64,000 nucleotides of DNA from Bacteroidales bacterium (GCA_020026355.1 JAHHQP010000005.1:1-64000), one strand, 5' to 3'; shown: positions 42,058-51,212, numbered from the stretch's first letter. Notes: generated by a model from the sequence alone, not told the origin. Made by a program: numbers and translations.

Positions 42058-44232
42058 ATGGCGACATTCAGACACAGAGCACTCAATGAAGCGGCTACTC
42101 ATCAGCCAGGCCGCTATTTCGCAGAAGAGGGACCCGTCTCAAGTTATTTCGGGCAAAATGTACTGACCGTCGAGAAACTCCAGAAATATGTGTCCACGAA
42201 TGCTTATGAGGCGGTACTTGCCGCTGTCAAGTTCGGTGCACGGCTGGATCGCGGTTATGCAGATGAAGTTGCGGCAGGCATGAAGGATTGGGCCATGGAA
42301 ATGGGCTGTACGCATTACACCCATCTTTTCCAGCCTCTTACCGATTCCACTGCTGAAAAACATGAAGCATTCATCACCGTCAAGGACGGAAGACCTTTCG
42401 AACGTTTCAACGGCAGCGCTCTGGTTCAGCAGGAACCTGATGCTTCGAGCTTTCCTAACGGAGGGTTGAGAAACACTTTCGAAGCCAGGGGCTATTCCGC
42501 GTGGGATCCTTCTTCTCCGGTTTTCCTGATGGACGGCACTCTCTGTATCCCGTCCGTGTTCGTTTCCTACACCGGCGAGGCGTTGGATACGAAGGTGCCT
42601 GAACTGAAGTCTCAGCAGGCGCTCAGTGACGCAGCCGTGAGGGTCGCTTCTCTTTTCGACGAGAAAGTGAAGACGGTGAAGGTGAATCTGGGTATCGAGC
42701 AGGAGTATTTCCTTGTGGATGAGGCGCTGTTCAATGCCCGCATTGACCTGATGCTCTGCAACAGGACCGTGATCGGTCATACTTCCGCCAAGGATCAGCA
42801 GCTGGAAGACCATTATTTCGGAGCCATTCCGTCCAAGGTCAGCTGCTTCATGAAGGATTTCGAGACTGAAGCCTATAAATTGGGCATTCTTCTCCAGACC
42901 CGGCACAATGAGGTCGCGCCGAATCAGTTCGAGTGCGCACCGGTGTTCTGCGAGGCGACGAAGGCCATCGACCAGAACATGATGCTCATGATCCTCATGC
43001 AGAAAGTTGCGGAGAAGCATCATCTGAAGGTCATTTTCCATGAAAAGCCATTTGATGGGGTCAATGGTTCCGGCAAGCACGTGAACTGGTCCATCATGAC
43101 GGATACCGGGGTCAAGCTCCTTTCACCGGGCAAGACACCGATGAACAACCTGCAGTTCCTGGCTTTCTACGCCAGTGTGCTCCGGGCTGTATACAAACAT
43201 CATTTCCTGCTGATGACGACCGTTGCCAGCCTGAGCAACTCCTTCCGTCTCGGCGGAAATGAGGCACCTCCGGCTGTGATGTCCGTATTCTCAGGTTCCA
43301 CGCTCTACGGCATCTTCCAGTCCATCGTGAACATGAAGGACGTCAAGGAGCCGGAAGGGGAGCAGGAATCCATCAAGCTGGTGAATTCCATTCCGGAGAT
43401 TTTCCCGGACAATACCGACCGCAACAGGACTTCACCGTTTGCCTTCACCGGTAACCGTTTCGAGTTCAGAGGTGTCGGTTCTTCCCAGAACGTCGCTTCC
43501 GTGACCTATGTTCTCAATTCCATCGTCGCCGAGAGCCTGAATGAGTTCCGTGACCTGGTGGATGAACTGGAGGCCAAGGGAGAGGAGCGTTCCAATGCCG
43601 TGATGAGCATCGTCCGGAAATTCACGACAGAGTCTCAGGATATCATGTTCGAAGGCAACGGCTACAGCCGTGAATGGGAAGCGGAAGCGAAGAGAAGGGG
43701 ACTGCGTGCCGTCAGCAACGTACCGGATGCTTATGAAGTCTATCATGAGCCGGCCACTATCGAGCTGTTCAGGAAACTGGACGTGCTTCAGCCGAATGAG
43801 GTGGAAGCGCGTTTCGAGATCCTGAACGAGACTTATGTGAAGAAGCTGCAGATTGAGGCTCGGGTACTTGGTGATATCTGCCAGAATCATGTGATTCCGG
43901 CGGCGGTACGTTACCAGAACGTGCTGATCGAGAACATCAAGGGGGTGATGGATATTTTCGGCGCTGAAGTCGAGACGCTCTGCGGTGCAGAGGTGTCGAC
44001 TTTGCGCAAGATTTCAAAATATATCAATGATATCTCAGCGGATGTCGAGGACTTGGTAGAGGCTCGTAAGCGTGCAAACAAGATTTCAGACATCGCGATG
44101 AGGGCGAAGGTCTACTCGCGTGAGGTCAAGGAGAAGATGGACCAGGTGCGTTACAGCGCTGACCATCTCGAGATGCTGGTCGACGACGAGATGTGGCCGT
44201 TGCCGAAATATAGGGAACTGCTGTTCTTCTAG
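42058..44232 (+). CDS. glnN: Glutamine synthetase type III
   Basis: A 724-residue cytosolic enzyme assimilating ammonia into glutamine with ATP. Length and sequence are those of the large GSIII class found in Bacteroidota and cyanobacteria. It has the GSIII N-terminal domain (about 20-160), catalytic-core motifs NLGIEQEYFLVDE, HNEVAPNQFE, NGSGKHVNWS and NRTSPFAFTGNRFEFR, and a C-terminal helical domain (about 590-720). It heads a run of same-direction genes that continues with an exonuclease gene 28 bp later. Confidence 0.96.
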   Translation: MATFRHRALNEAATHQPGRYFAEEGPVSSYFGQNVLTVEKLQKYVSTNAYEAVLAAVKFGARLDRGYADEVAAGMKDWAMEMGCTHYTHLFQPLTDSTAEKHEAFITVKDGRPFERFNGSALVQQEPDASSFPNGGLRNTFEARGYSAWDPSSPVFLMDGTLCIPSVFVSYTGEALDTKVPELKSQQALSDAAVRVASLFDEKVKTVKVNLGIEQEYFLVDEALFNARIDLMLCNRTVIGHTSAKDQQLEDHYFGAIPSKVSCFMKDFETEAYKLGILLQTRHNEVAPNQFECAPVFCEATKAIDQNMMLMILMQKVAEKHHLKVIFHEKPFDGVNGSGKHVNWSIMTDTGVKLLSPGKTPMNNLQFLAFYASVLRAVYKHHFLLMTTVASLSNSFRLGGNEAPPAVMSVFSGSTLYGIFQSIVNMKDVKEPEGEQESIKLVNSIPEIFPDNTDRNRTSPFAFTGNRFEFRGVGSSQNVASVTYVLNSIVAESLNEFRDLVDELEAKGEERSNAVMSIVRKFTTESQDIMFEGNGYSREWEAEAKRRGLRAVSNVPDAYEVYHEPATIELFRKLDVLQPNEVEARFEILNETYVKKLQIEARVLGDICQNHVIPAAVRYQNVLIENIKGVMDIFGAEVETLCGAEVSTLRKISKYINDISADVEDLVEARKRANKISDIAMRAKVYSREVKEKMDQVRYSADHLEMLVDDEMWPLPKYRELLFF

Positions 44233-44260
44233 GAACAGCCATTAGCAGAAGGAAGAAAGA

Positions 44261-44854
44261 ATGATGTACAGGAGCAGCATTACGCCAGAGGAGATGGAGA
44301 AGTTGGATTTCATCAGCTTCCCGGGACAGATTCATGTCATAGATACATTGGGAGCGGAATTCAACCGTGCCGTGAATTATCTGAGAAATCAGAAGATCAT
44401 CGGCTTCGATACGGAGACGCGTCCTTGCTTTTCAGCAGGGCAGCCGCAGCATGGTGTCGCTCTTCTCCAGCTTTCCGGCCCTAAGCACGCTTACCTTTTC
44501 CGGATCAACAGGATCGGCATGCACCGCAGGTTATGTGCGCTGCTGGCGAATCCGAAGATCATCAAGGTCGGTGCAGCTGTCCATGACGATATCCGCGGCT
44601 TGCAGAAACTCCGTGATTTCGTTCCGGCCGCTTTTGTGGATCTCCAGAAGATCGTAGGAGATTATGGTATCAACGATAAGAGCGTGAAGAAGATGGCCAG
44701 CATCATCCTGGGCTTCAGGGTCTCCAAGACCCAGCAGCTGTCGAACTGGGAGGCAGATACGCTTTCCGAATCACAGTGCAGATATGGCGCGACGGATGCT
44801 TGGGTCTGCCGCGAGATGTATTTGAATCTATTGAAAAATTTACAGAATGATTAA
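44261..44854 (+). CDS. 3'-5' exonuclease (RNase D-like, DEDD family)
   Basis: A 197-residue single-domain exonuclease. The acidic residues of the DEDDy fold are seen as D50 and E52 in IIGFDTETRP, an aspartate in AAVHDDIRGL (about 109-110), and Y and D in YGATDAWVC near the C-terminus. Unlike RNase D it lacks HRDC domains. It probably trims RNA or DNA 3' ends. It overlaps the rRNA methyltransferase gene by 8 bp, so the two are coupled. Confidence 0.9.
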   Translation: MMYRSSITPEEMEKLDFISFPGQIHVIDTLGAEFNRAVNYLRNQKIIGFDTETRPCFSAGQPQHGVALLQLSGPKHAYLFRINRIGMHRRLCALLANPKIIKVGAAVHDDIRGLQKLRDFVPAAFVDLQKIVGDYGINDKSVKKMASIILGFRVSKTQQLSNWEADTLSESQCRYGATDAWVCREMYLNLLKNLQND

Positions 44855-46040
44855 GATTATATTGAAGAGGGGAAGGGAGGAATCCTTGAAGCGTTTCCAT
44901 CCATGGGTCTTCTCCGGTGCTATCGCAGAAATCCAGGGAAATCCTGCAGAGGGAGATATCGTGTCCGTCCACTCATCGGACGGCATCCTGATGGCTTATG
45001 GCCATTATCAGATCGGTTCCATCGCCGTGCGTGTCTTGAGCTTCGATGCAGATGCGTTGGCTCCTGATTTCTGGGAAATCATGCTCGGGAGAGCCTTGGC
45101 GGTCCGCGAGGCGGTCGGCCTGACCGGAAATCCGCGGACGAACTGCTATCGTCTGGTACATGGAGAAGGCGATAATCTGCCGGGACTGATCATCGATTAC
45201 TATGATGGGGTCTGCGTCATGCAGGCTCATTCCGTAGGTATGTTCCGTGCAAAGCGCCAGATTTCCGAGGCTCTTCGGAAAATCTATGGAGACCAGCTGA
45301 AGGCGGTCTATGACAAAAGTTCCGGCACTGCACCGTTCAAGGCCGGTCTTGAGCTCGTGGACGGCTACCTCTATAGGAAGGAGGGCTTCGATTCCGACGA
45401 ACTCGTCGTTCTGGAAAACGGACACAAGTTCTCCGTCAACTGGAATGAAGGTCAGAAAACCGGTTTCTTCCTGGATCAGCGCGACAACCGTGATCTGGTC
45501 GGTCTGCATGCCAAAGGCCGCAATGTCCTGAATCTCTTCTGCTATACCGGTGGCTTCTCCATCTATGCTCTGGCAGCTGGTGCTCTTCATGTCGACTCTG
45601 TGGACAGCTCGAAGAAAGCGATGGCGATGGTGGACAAGAATGTTGCTCTGAACGGTTTCGGTCCGGAAACGCATACCAGTCTCTGCTGCGATGCCATCGA
45701 TTATCTGAAAGAAGTTCCTGAAGGAAAGTATGATCTCATGATCGTCGATCCTCCAGCCTTCGCCAAACATCGCGGTGCGCTCCGGAATGCGCTCCGTGCT
45801 TATCAGCGTCTGAATGCCGCAGCGATCTCCAAAGTCGCTCATGGCGGTCTCATCTTCACTTACAGCTGCTCTCAGGTCGTGGACAAGGAAGCCTTCGCCC
45901 TGGCTGTCTTCTCGGCGGCGGCTCAGTGTGGCCGCAGTGTGCGGATCCTGGACCGTCTCAACCAGCCGGCAGATCATAGTGTCAACATTTATCATCCGGA
46001 AGGAGAATATCTGAAAGGCTTGCTGCTGTACGTCGAGTAG
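44847..46040 (+). CDS. Class I SAM-dependent rRNA methyltransferase (RlmI-like)
   Basis: A 397-residue enzyme of the YccW/RlmI family, which makes 5-methylcytosine in 23S rRNA (C1962 in E. coli). It has an N-terminal PUA domain (about 1-80), a linker EEhP-like region and a Rossmann methyltransferase with SAM motif NLFCYTGGFSIYA and the catalytic-loop motif DPPAFAKH. A Cys in the YSCS segment near the C-terminus fits the family. It overlaps the exonuclease gene upstream and is followed 17 bp later by lrgA. Confidence 0.93.
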   Translation: MIKIILKRGREESLKRFHPWVFSGAIAEIQGNPAEGDIVSVHSSDGILMAYGHYQIGSIAVRVLSFDADALAPDFWEIMLGRALAVREAVGLTGNPRTNCYRLVHGEGDNLPGLIIDYYDGVCVMQAHSVGMFRAKRQISEALRKIYGDQLKAVYDKSSGTAPFKAGLELVDGYLYRKEGFDSDELVVLENGHKFSVNWNEGQKTGFFLDQRDNRDLVGLHAKGRNVLNLFCYTGGFSIYALAAGALHVDSVDSSKKAMAMVDKNVALNGFGPETHTSLCCDAIDYLKEVPEGKYDLMIVDPPAFAKHRGALRNALRAYQRLNAAAISKVAHGGLIFTYSCSQVVDKEAFALAVFSAAAQCGRSVRILDRLNQPADHSVNIYHPEGEYLKGLLLYVE

Positions 46041-46057
46041 CCTTACCATCCATTTTT

Positions 46058-46408
46058 ATGATCAGACAATTAGCCATTTTGTTCGGTTGCCTCGCAGTGG
46101 GGGAACTGATCGTCTGGGCTACTGGTATCCATTTGCCTTCCAGCATCATCGGGATGCTGGTCCTTGCCTTGCTGCTGGAAACGAAGGTTATCCGCCTGGA
46201 ATGGATCCAGAGCCTGTCCCGTGTGCTCATCGCGAACATGGGGTTCTTTTTCGTGCCGGCGGGTGTCGGCCTCATGCTTTATTTCGATGTGATCAAGGCC
46301 CAGTTCTGGCCGATCGTCATCGCAACGGTCATCAGTACGGTCATCGTGCTCATCGTGACCGGTTGGGTCTATCAAATCATCAGGAAATATGGAATTCGTC
46401 GAAAATAG
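46058..46408 (+). CDS. lrgA: CidA/LrgA family membrane protein
   Basis: A 116-residue holin-like membrane protein with four hydrophobic helices and the family segment LPSSIIGMLVLALLL. It works with the LrgB partner encoded next, with which it overlaps by 20 bp. CidA/LrgA with LrgB control murein hydrolase activity or export by-products such as pyruvate and glycolate. Confidence 0.92.
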   Translation: MIRQLAILFGCLAVGELIVWATGIHLPSSIIGMLVLALLLETKVIRLEWIQSLSRVLIANMGFFFVPAGVGLMLYFDVIKAQFWPIVIATVISTVIVLIVTGWVYQIIRKYGIRRK

Positions 46409-47084
46409 CTTCGTGCTGCTGGCTCTGACTTTCGGAGTCTATTATCTGGCTCACAAGCTCCAGAAAAAGACCGGATGGCTCTTCCTGAATCCGATTCTGC
46501 TCACGATCATCGCCCTGATCTGCTTCCTGAAATGTTCCGGAGTGGACTATGAAATCTACAAGGAAGCCGGAAGTATGATCGATTTCTGGTTGAAGCCGGC
46601 CATCGTCGCTCTCGGTGTACCGCTTTACCAGCAGCTCAGCGTCATCAAGAAACAGGTGCTTCCCATCGTGCTTTCCCAGCTCGCCGGCTGCATCGTCGGA
46701 GTGATTTCCGTCGTGCTGATCGCCCGGGCGATGGGGGCGTCTCAGGAGGTCATCTGTGCTCTTGCACCGAAGTCCGTGACGACTCCGATCGCGATGGAGG
46801 TTTCGGAAGCGGTCGGCGGCATTCCGGCATTGACCGCAGCTGTAGTGATCTGTGTGGGATTGTTCGGAGCGATTTTCGGTTTCTCCATCCTGAAGATGAC
46901 CCGCATCAAGAATCCGATCGCTCAGGGCTTGTCCATCGGTACCGCTTCTCATGCGGTCGGTACGGCCAGAGCCATGGAAATCAGCGGCCGTTACGGTGCC
47001 TATGCCAGTCTCGGCCTCATCGTCAATGGAGTCTTCACGGCTTTGTTCACTCCATCGCTTCTGGAAATGCTGGGGATTCTCTAG
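46389..47084 (+). CDS. lrgB: LrgB family membrane protein
   Basis: A 231-residue polytopic membrane protein, partner of LrgA. Family motifs include FWLKPAIVALGVPLY, LAPKSVTTPIAMEVS and SIGTASHAVGTARAME. It lies at the end of the glnN-exonuclease-rlmI-lrgAB gene run and converges with the Smr-type gene. Confidence 0.94.
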   Translation: MEFVENSFVLLALTFGVYYLAHKLQKKTGWLFLNPILLTIIALICFLKCSGVDYEIYKEAGSMIDFWLKPAIVALGVPLYQQLSVIKKQVLPIVLSQLAGCIVGVISVVLIARAMGASQEVICALAPKSVTTPIAMEVSEAVGGIPALTAAVVICVGLFGAIFGFSILKMTRIKNPIAQGLSIGTASHAVGTARAMEISGRYGAYASLGLIVNGVFTALFTPSLLEMLGIL

Positions 47085-47105
47085 AGGATTCTATTGACGG
47101 CGGAA

Positions 47106-47633
47106 TCATCTGACCGTCACGATGGTGATGCCTGCACTTCCCGGAAGCCAGGTACAGCGTAGGGCGTAGATTTCGTCCAGCTCTTTCCTGATCCGTTCTT
47201 TCAGGATGCCGTCTCCGATTCCATGGACCAATGAGAACCGCTTGCCGCGGTGTCTGAGCTGCTCGTTCATGATCGTGTGGAAGCAGTTCAGCTGGTATTC
47301 CAATCTTTCGTTCTGAGGGAGGTCGTGACCGCCGGGAAGAGCTTCGATATGCAGGTCGAAGACCGGATCGCCTCCATGGGTGATTCCGGAAGGCCGGAAC
47401 TGCAGACGTCTGCGGGAGCTCTGTTCACCGGTCATGGCTTTGTTCACCTTGCCGCTTCGGAGCTGTTCCTCCTCGGCATCATTGACCAGGACGAACTCTC
47501 CGGGCAGCAGAAGCATTTCCAGCCCGTCCTCCAGACAGACCGGCACTTGTCCGTAGCGGTTCGCAGGTCCGGTGATGATACCGGAGTCGTTGCTGTCCAT
47601 CAATCTGATTTTCTGTTTTCCTTTCATCTTCAT
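47106..47633 (-). CDS. DUF2027/Smr domain protein
   Basis: A 175-residue soluble protein. The C-terminal part (about 90-175) is an Smr domain with DLHIEAL and HGIGDGILKERIRKEL, the motif set found in MutS2 tails and associated with nuclease or nucleic-acid binding. The N-terminal part has a small beta domain as in DUF2027 proteins of Bacteroidota, but the protein is much shorter than the typical 350 residues, so the middle domain is absent. Its ATG overlaps the stop codon of the AraC gene as ATGA. Confidence 0.82.
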   Translation of the reverse strand: MKMKGKQKIRLMDSNDSGIITGPANRYGQVPVCLEDGLEMLLLPGEFVLVNDAEEEQLRSGKVNKAMTGEQSSRRRLQFRPSGITHGGDPVFDLHIEALPGGHDLPQNERLEYQLNCFHTIMNEQLRHRGKRFSLVHGIGDGILKERIRKELDEIYALRCTWLPGSAGITIVTVR

Positions 47634-48190
47634 AGGGCCATCCGTGGGGTCATCTGCTGCCGCGCTTTCTGACGGTAGCTGTCGGGAGACATCCCGCTCA
47701 TTTTCCGGAAAAACTTGCAGAGGTGGGAAGTATCGTGGTAATTGTAGTCCAAGGCGATCTCCTTGACGCTCTTGTCGGTATTCTTCAGTTCGGAGCAGAT
47801 CCGGGTGAAGATGTATCCGTCGATGCAGTGCAGGGCCGAGAATCCGAAATTCGCCTTGATCTTCCGGGAAAATTTCGAGCGGTCCAGATGCAGGGATTCA
47901 GTCCAGTAGCTTTTCGAGAAGATGATTCCGATGCTGTTGTAATCGTCGCTGACGGAGGTGATCTTCGTCGTGTGGTCTTTCATGAAGAATTGCACGCAAT
48001 TGCAGTCCGCTTTCATGTTCTTTCCGTGCAGATCGAAGGAAATCTGACCTTTTCGGCAGATGTAGAGGGACATGTAGTCGACCGTGTGCTCCACGAAGGA
48101 ATCATCAGCGGCGGGTTTCCCGTCCCAGATGAAGAACTGGTGTCCTTTATCTTCAAGATAACGGTATATTTCTTGCTGCGTATATTCCAT
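47630..48190 (-). CDS. AraC family transcriptional regulator
   Basis: A 186-residue regulator with a cupin-like sensor region (about 20-100) and a C-terminal AraC helix-turn-helix pair (about 110-180), showing SVKEIALDYNYHDTSHLCKFFRKMSGMSPDSYRQ. The ATG at 48190 is preferred; the upstream in-frame ATG at 48229 would lie before the -7 box at 48197-48204. The transcription start then falls within a few bases of the start codon, so the mRNA may be leaderless. It is divergent from the CDF exporter gene, a likely target. Confidence 0.87.
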   Translation of the reverse strand: MEYTQQEIYRYLEDKGHQFFIWDGKPAADDSFVEHTVDYMSLYICRKGQISFDLHGKNMKADCNCVQFFMKDHTTKITSVSDDYNSIGIIFSKSYWTESLHLDRSKFSRKIKANFGFSALHCIDGYIFTRICSELKNTDKSVKEIALDYNYHDTSHLCKFFRKMSGMSPDSYRQKARQQMTPRMAL

Positions 48191-48196
48191 CGGGCG

Positions 48197-48204
48197 CAAA
48201 GATA
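48197..48204 (-). promoter_or_regulatory. -7 box of the AraC gene
   Basis: CAAAGATA reads TATCTTTG on the minus strand, only 6 bp from the start codon. Confidence 0.6.
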
Positions 48205-48223
48205 CGAAATTTTCAGGCTCAGT

Positions 48224-48240
48224 CTGCAACCAGGTTGCAG
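48224..48240. promoter_or_regulatory. 17-bp perfect palindrome between divergent promoters
   Basis: CTGCAACC-A-GGTTGCAG lies in the -33 region of both the AraC gene and the CDF gene, an operator-like position. Confidence 0.6.
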
Positions 48241-48251
48241 GAACTATCCTT

Positions 48252-48259
48252 TATCTTTG
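48252..48259 (+). promoter_or_regulatory. -7 box of the CDF transporter gene
   Basis: TATCTTTG, a perfect match, 24 bp before the start codon. Confidence 0.7.
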
Positions 48260-48283
48260 CATCAGAAATCAAAAGCAAACATT

Positions 48284-49201
48284 ATGGAAGCAGAGAAAAA
48301 ACAACATGCCCATGCACATCATCACCACCACGGTGATTCAGAAAAGAACATCGCCTCCGCCTTCTTCCTCAATGCCTTCTTCGTCGTTGTAGAAGTAGTG
48401 GGAGGCCTCCTGACCAACAGTATCGCCATCTTGTCCGATGCTTTGCACGATACGGGAGACTGCCTGTCTCTGGCGATCGCCTGGGGACTCCAGAAGAAAT
48501 CCAAGCAGGGGAGAGATCTGAAATACAGCTATGGCTACAAGCGTTTCTCTTTGCTGGGCAGCCTCTTCCTCTCTCTCTTCCTGATCGGAAGTTCCGCCTT
48601 CATTTTCGTGGAAGCCGTGCAGAGGATCATGAATCCTCAATCGGTGGAAGCCGAGGGAATGCTCTGGATCGCTCTTTTCGGTATTCTGATCAACGGGGCC
48701 GCAGCCTTGAAAGTGAAGAGAGGCAGTTCGCTCAATGAACGCGCGGTCTATCTCCATATCATGGAGGATGCTCTCGGTTGGGTCGCCGTGCTGATCGCCA
48801 GCATCGTGATGCTCTTCGTGGACTTTCCGCTCATTGATCCGATCCTTTCCATCCTCATCGGTATCTGGGTGCTCTATCACATTTTCGGTAATCTCCGCGA
48901 GGTCTTCCGGGTCATGCTTCAGGGAACGCCGGAGCAGATCGATATGGAAGCCTTGGTCCAGGGACTCGAAAGCATTGACGAAGTCGCCTCCATCCATGAC
49001 CTCCATGTCTGGAGCATCGACGGTGAGTCCAATGTGATGACGCTGCATGTAGTGCCGAAGCCGGGTTCAGATCTGCTGGAGGCCGAATCCCGGATCAAGG
49101 AAAAGATTGTCCAGCTGGCCCATGAACACGAAATCCATCATGTGACGGTCGAGTGTCATCAGCCGGACGGCTACTGCTGCAGTAACTGTGACTGCTGCTG
49201 A
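48284..49201 (+). CDS. Cation diffusion facilitator (zinc-type exporter)
   Basis: A 305-residue inner-membrane metal/proton antiporter that expels Zn2+ or a similar ion. The N-terminus is His-rich (KKQHAHAHHHHHGD), six hydrophobic helices follow with metal-site motifs HDTGD in helix 2 and HIMED in helix 5, then a cytoplasmic ferredoxin-like domain (about 215-290). The C-terminus ends in a Cys-rich tail (CCSNCDCC). The ATG at 48284 follows the -7 box; any longer reading frame would run through the AraC promoter. The substrate is inferred. Confidence 0.93.
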   Translation: MEAEKKQHAHAHHHHHGDSEKNIASAFFLNAFFVVVEVVGGLLTNSIAILSDALHDTGDCLSLAIAWGLQKKSKQGRDLKYSYGYKRFSLLGSLFLSLFLIGSSAFIFVEAVQRIMNPQSVEAEGMLWIALFGILINGAAALKVKRGSSLNERAVYLHIMEDALGWVAVLIASIVMLFVDFPLIDPILSILIGIWVLYHIFGNLREVFRVMLQGTPEQIDMEALVQGLESIDEVASIHDLHVWSIDGESNVMTLHVVPKPGSDLLEAESRIKEKIVQLAHEHEIHHVTVECHQPDGYCCSNCDCC

Positions 49202-49245
49202 TCGAGATATGGACAATGAAAAATCGGTTGCTATGCCTGCCGGCG

Positions 49246-49953
49246 TCATTTTCCTGAAGGGAGGATGATGCCGGTAATCATATCCAGCTGGTGGAGGATT
49301 CTCGGATAGAGGTCACCGATACATTTGTACCGGACATTGCTGCAGTGAAGACCGTTCCGTGTCTGATTCAGGTCCGACTGGGCCTCATTGACCAGATCAA
49401 AGGTCTTGGCGGCGAAGTTGCCGACTCTGTTTCGACGGAGCTTGAATCCGGCTTCTTTCCTCAATTTCTTGAGAATGAAGAATTTGCGGATGAAGTTATG
49501 TCCGGAGAATATCTCTGAAGCTTTTGTCGCCAGTGCATGGAGTCGCTTCATCTTGTCCAGACGCTGCTCCGCGCGTTCCACACGTTCCACCCAAGGGTAC
49601 ATGTATTCGGCGGCGGCCGCTTCCATCTTGTCCTGGTCGTAGCATTCTTTCAGGACTTGCTCATAACGGGTGAAATTGTACCGGTAGTCATCGATCGCAT
49701 CCTGGAGTATGGAAACGATCCCTACGTATTCTTCTTCGCTGACGTTCTCCTGCACCAGCCGCTCTTGCTCTTTGAAGTTGTCCAGCAACCAGAGATGCTC
49801 CAGCAGGTCGTAGCCCTTCAGCTGTCCCTGCAGGGTATAGTTCCTTTCCGTACCGATTCTGCTGATTTCCAGCGAAACTGCGCGAATCTCATTGGCCAGG
49901 TCCTTCATCCAGGAACCGTAGCTGTAGCTCTCTTTCTTCATGGCCATATTCAT
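49246..49953 (-). CDS. Coiled-coil protein of unknown function
   Basis: I do not recognise this 235-residue protein. It is almost entirely helical and charged, without signal peptide or membrane segment, with heptad-like stretches at about 25-60 and 115-165 (YPWVERVERAEQRLDKMKRL) and two cysteine/tyrosine positions near the C-terminus (LHCSNVRYKC). Its ATG overlaps the stop codon of the serine dehydratase gene as ATGA, so it is translated with it. It converges with the CDF gene. Confidence 0.7.
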   Translation of the reverse strand: MNMAMKKESYSYGSWMKDLANEIRAVSLEISRIGTERNYTLQGQLKGYDLLEHLWLLDNFKEQERLVQENVSEEEYVGIVSILQDAIDDYRYNFTRYEQVLKECYDQDKMEAAAAEYMYPWVERVERAEQRLDKMKRLHALATKASEIFSGHNFIRKFFILKKLRKEAGFKLRRNRVGNFAAKTFDLVNEAQSDLNQTRNGLHCSNVRYKCIGDLYPRILHQLDMITGIILPSGK

Positions 49954-51209
49954 TCGACAGCTTTAGCAAGACCTCCTTCACTGGTCTCCTTGTAGACGGA
50001 TGGAAGGTCCTTGCCGGTTTCTTTCATGACTTTCACGACCTGGTCGAAGCTGACGCGGTGGCGTCCGTCCGTATAGAGAGCGTAGATGCTGCAGTCCAGC
50101 GCACGCGCTGCTGCATAGGCGTTACGCTCGATGCAAGGGATCTGGACGAGGCCGCAGACAGGGTCGCAGGTCAGACCAAGATGATGTTCCAGACCCATTT
50201 CTGCAGCATATTCGATCTGGGAAGGACTGCCACCCATGAGCTGGGTCACGGCAGCCGCGGCCATGGCGCAGGCCACGCCGACTTCTCCCTGGCAGCCTAC
50301 TTCCGCACCGGAAATGGAGGCGTTGGTCTTCACGACATTGCCGACCAGACCGGCAGTCGCCAAGGCTTTCACGATCCGTCGGTCACTGAAACCATAGACT
50401 TTCTTCACATGGTACAGTACACCTGGCAGCACACCGCAGGAACCGCAGGTCGGAGCGGTCACGATCGTGCCTCCGCAGGCGTTTTCCTCACTGACCGCCA
50501 GAGCATAGGCGAAGATCAGCCCTCTGGTTCTCAGAACATCGCTGTAGCCTTCTGCGCGGACGAAGTAACTTGCTGCTTTTCTGCGCAGACGGAGCGGTCC
50601 CGGCAGGGAACCTTCCTTGTCGATGCCTCTTTCCACAGCTTCGCACATGACTTTCCAGACGAGGTCCAGGTGCTCCCAGAAACTCGGGTCATTCCCTTCG
50701 TGCTCGTCCACGTATTCCCAGTAGGTCTTGCCATTATGGTTGCACCAGTCGAGCAGTTCCTTCATCGTATGCAGTTCGTAGATCTCCGGTTCCTCGCTCT
50801 CGATCGGATTCTCCATGCAGACGATGTCACCACCGCCTACACTGTAGTACGTCCATTTCTCGTAGAGGTCACCGTCGGCATTGACCGAAGCGATCTTCAT
50901 GCCGTTCGGGTGGACCGGAAGCTCTTCTTTCGGGCGCCATTCGATGTCCACGTCGCCCGGTCTCGGACTGTGTTCTTCCAAGGTCTCGCGGGCGCTCTGC
51001 TTGTAGGTCGAGAACGCCTCCTGGATGGCCAGGTCGGTCAGATGTCCCTTTCCGGTCGCCGCCAGCGAACCATAGAGGGTGACATGCAGATGATCCGCCT
51101 CCGGATGGGCTTCAAGATATCTCCGGACGGCTTTGAAAGGGCCCATCGTATGACTGCTGGATGGGCCTTTACCGATCTTATAGAGTAGTTTTACTGATTT
51201 CATGCTCAT
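49950..51209 (-). CDS. sdaA: L-serine ammonia-lyase (iron-sulfur dependent)
   Basis: A 419-residue single-chain L-serine dehydratase converting serine to pyruvate and ammonia, which could feed the pyruvate:ferredoxin oxidoreductase encoded at 13.8-17.3 kb. The N-terminal beta domain starts with KLLYKIGKGPSSSHTMGPF; the C-terminal alpha domain holds the cluster cysteines in TCGSCGVLPG (about 256) and TCDPVCGLVQIPC (about 345-355). It lies 3 bp after the DPP-IV-like peptidase gene and overlaps the next gene by 4 bp, which links peptide breakdown to serine catabolism. Confidence 0.95.
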   Translation of the reverse strand: MSMKSVKLLYKIGKGPSSSHTMGPFKAVRRYLEAHPEADHLHVTLYGSLAATGKGHLTDLAIQEAFSTYKQSARETLEEHSPRPGDVDIEWRPKEELPVHPNGMKIASVNADGDLYEKWTYYSVGGGDIVCMENPIESEEPEIYELHTMKELLDWCNHNGKTYWEYVDEHEGNDPSFWEHLDLVWKVMCEAVERGIDKEGSLPGPLRLRRKAASYFVRAEGYSDVLRTRGLIFAYALAVSEENACGGTIVTAPTCGSCGVLPGVLYHVKKVYGFSDRRIVKALATAGLVGNVVKTNASISGAEVGCQGEVGVACAMAAAAVTQLMGGSPSQIEYAAEMGLEHHLGLTCDPVCGLVQIPCIERNAYAAARALDCSIYALYTDGRHRVSFDQVVKVMKETGKDLPSVYKETSEGGLAKAVE

Positions 51210-51212
51210 AGC

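Noticed and set aside
47723..48283. N-terminal extension of the CDF transporter reading frame
   Set aside because: It runs antisense through the AraC gene and across the CDF promoter; the protein clearly begins at 48284.
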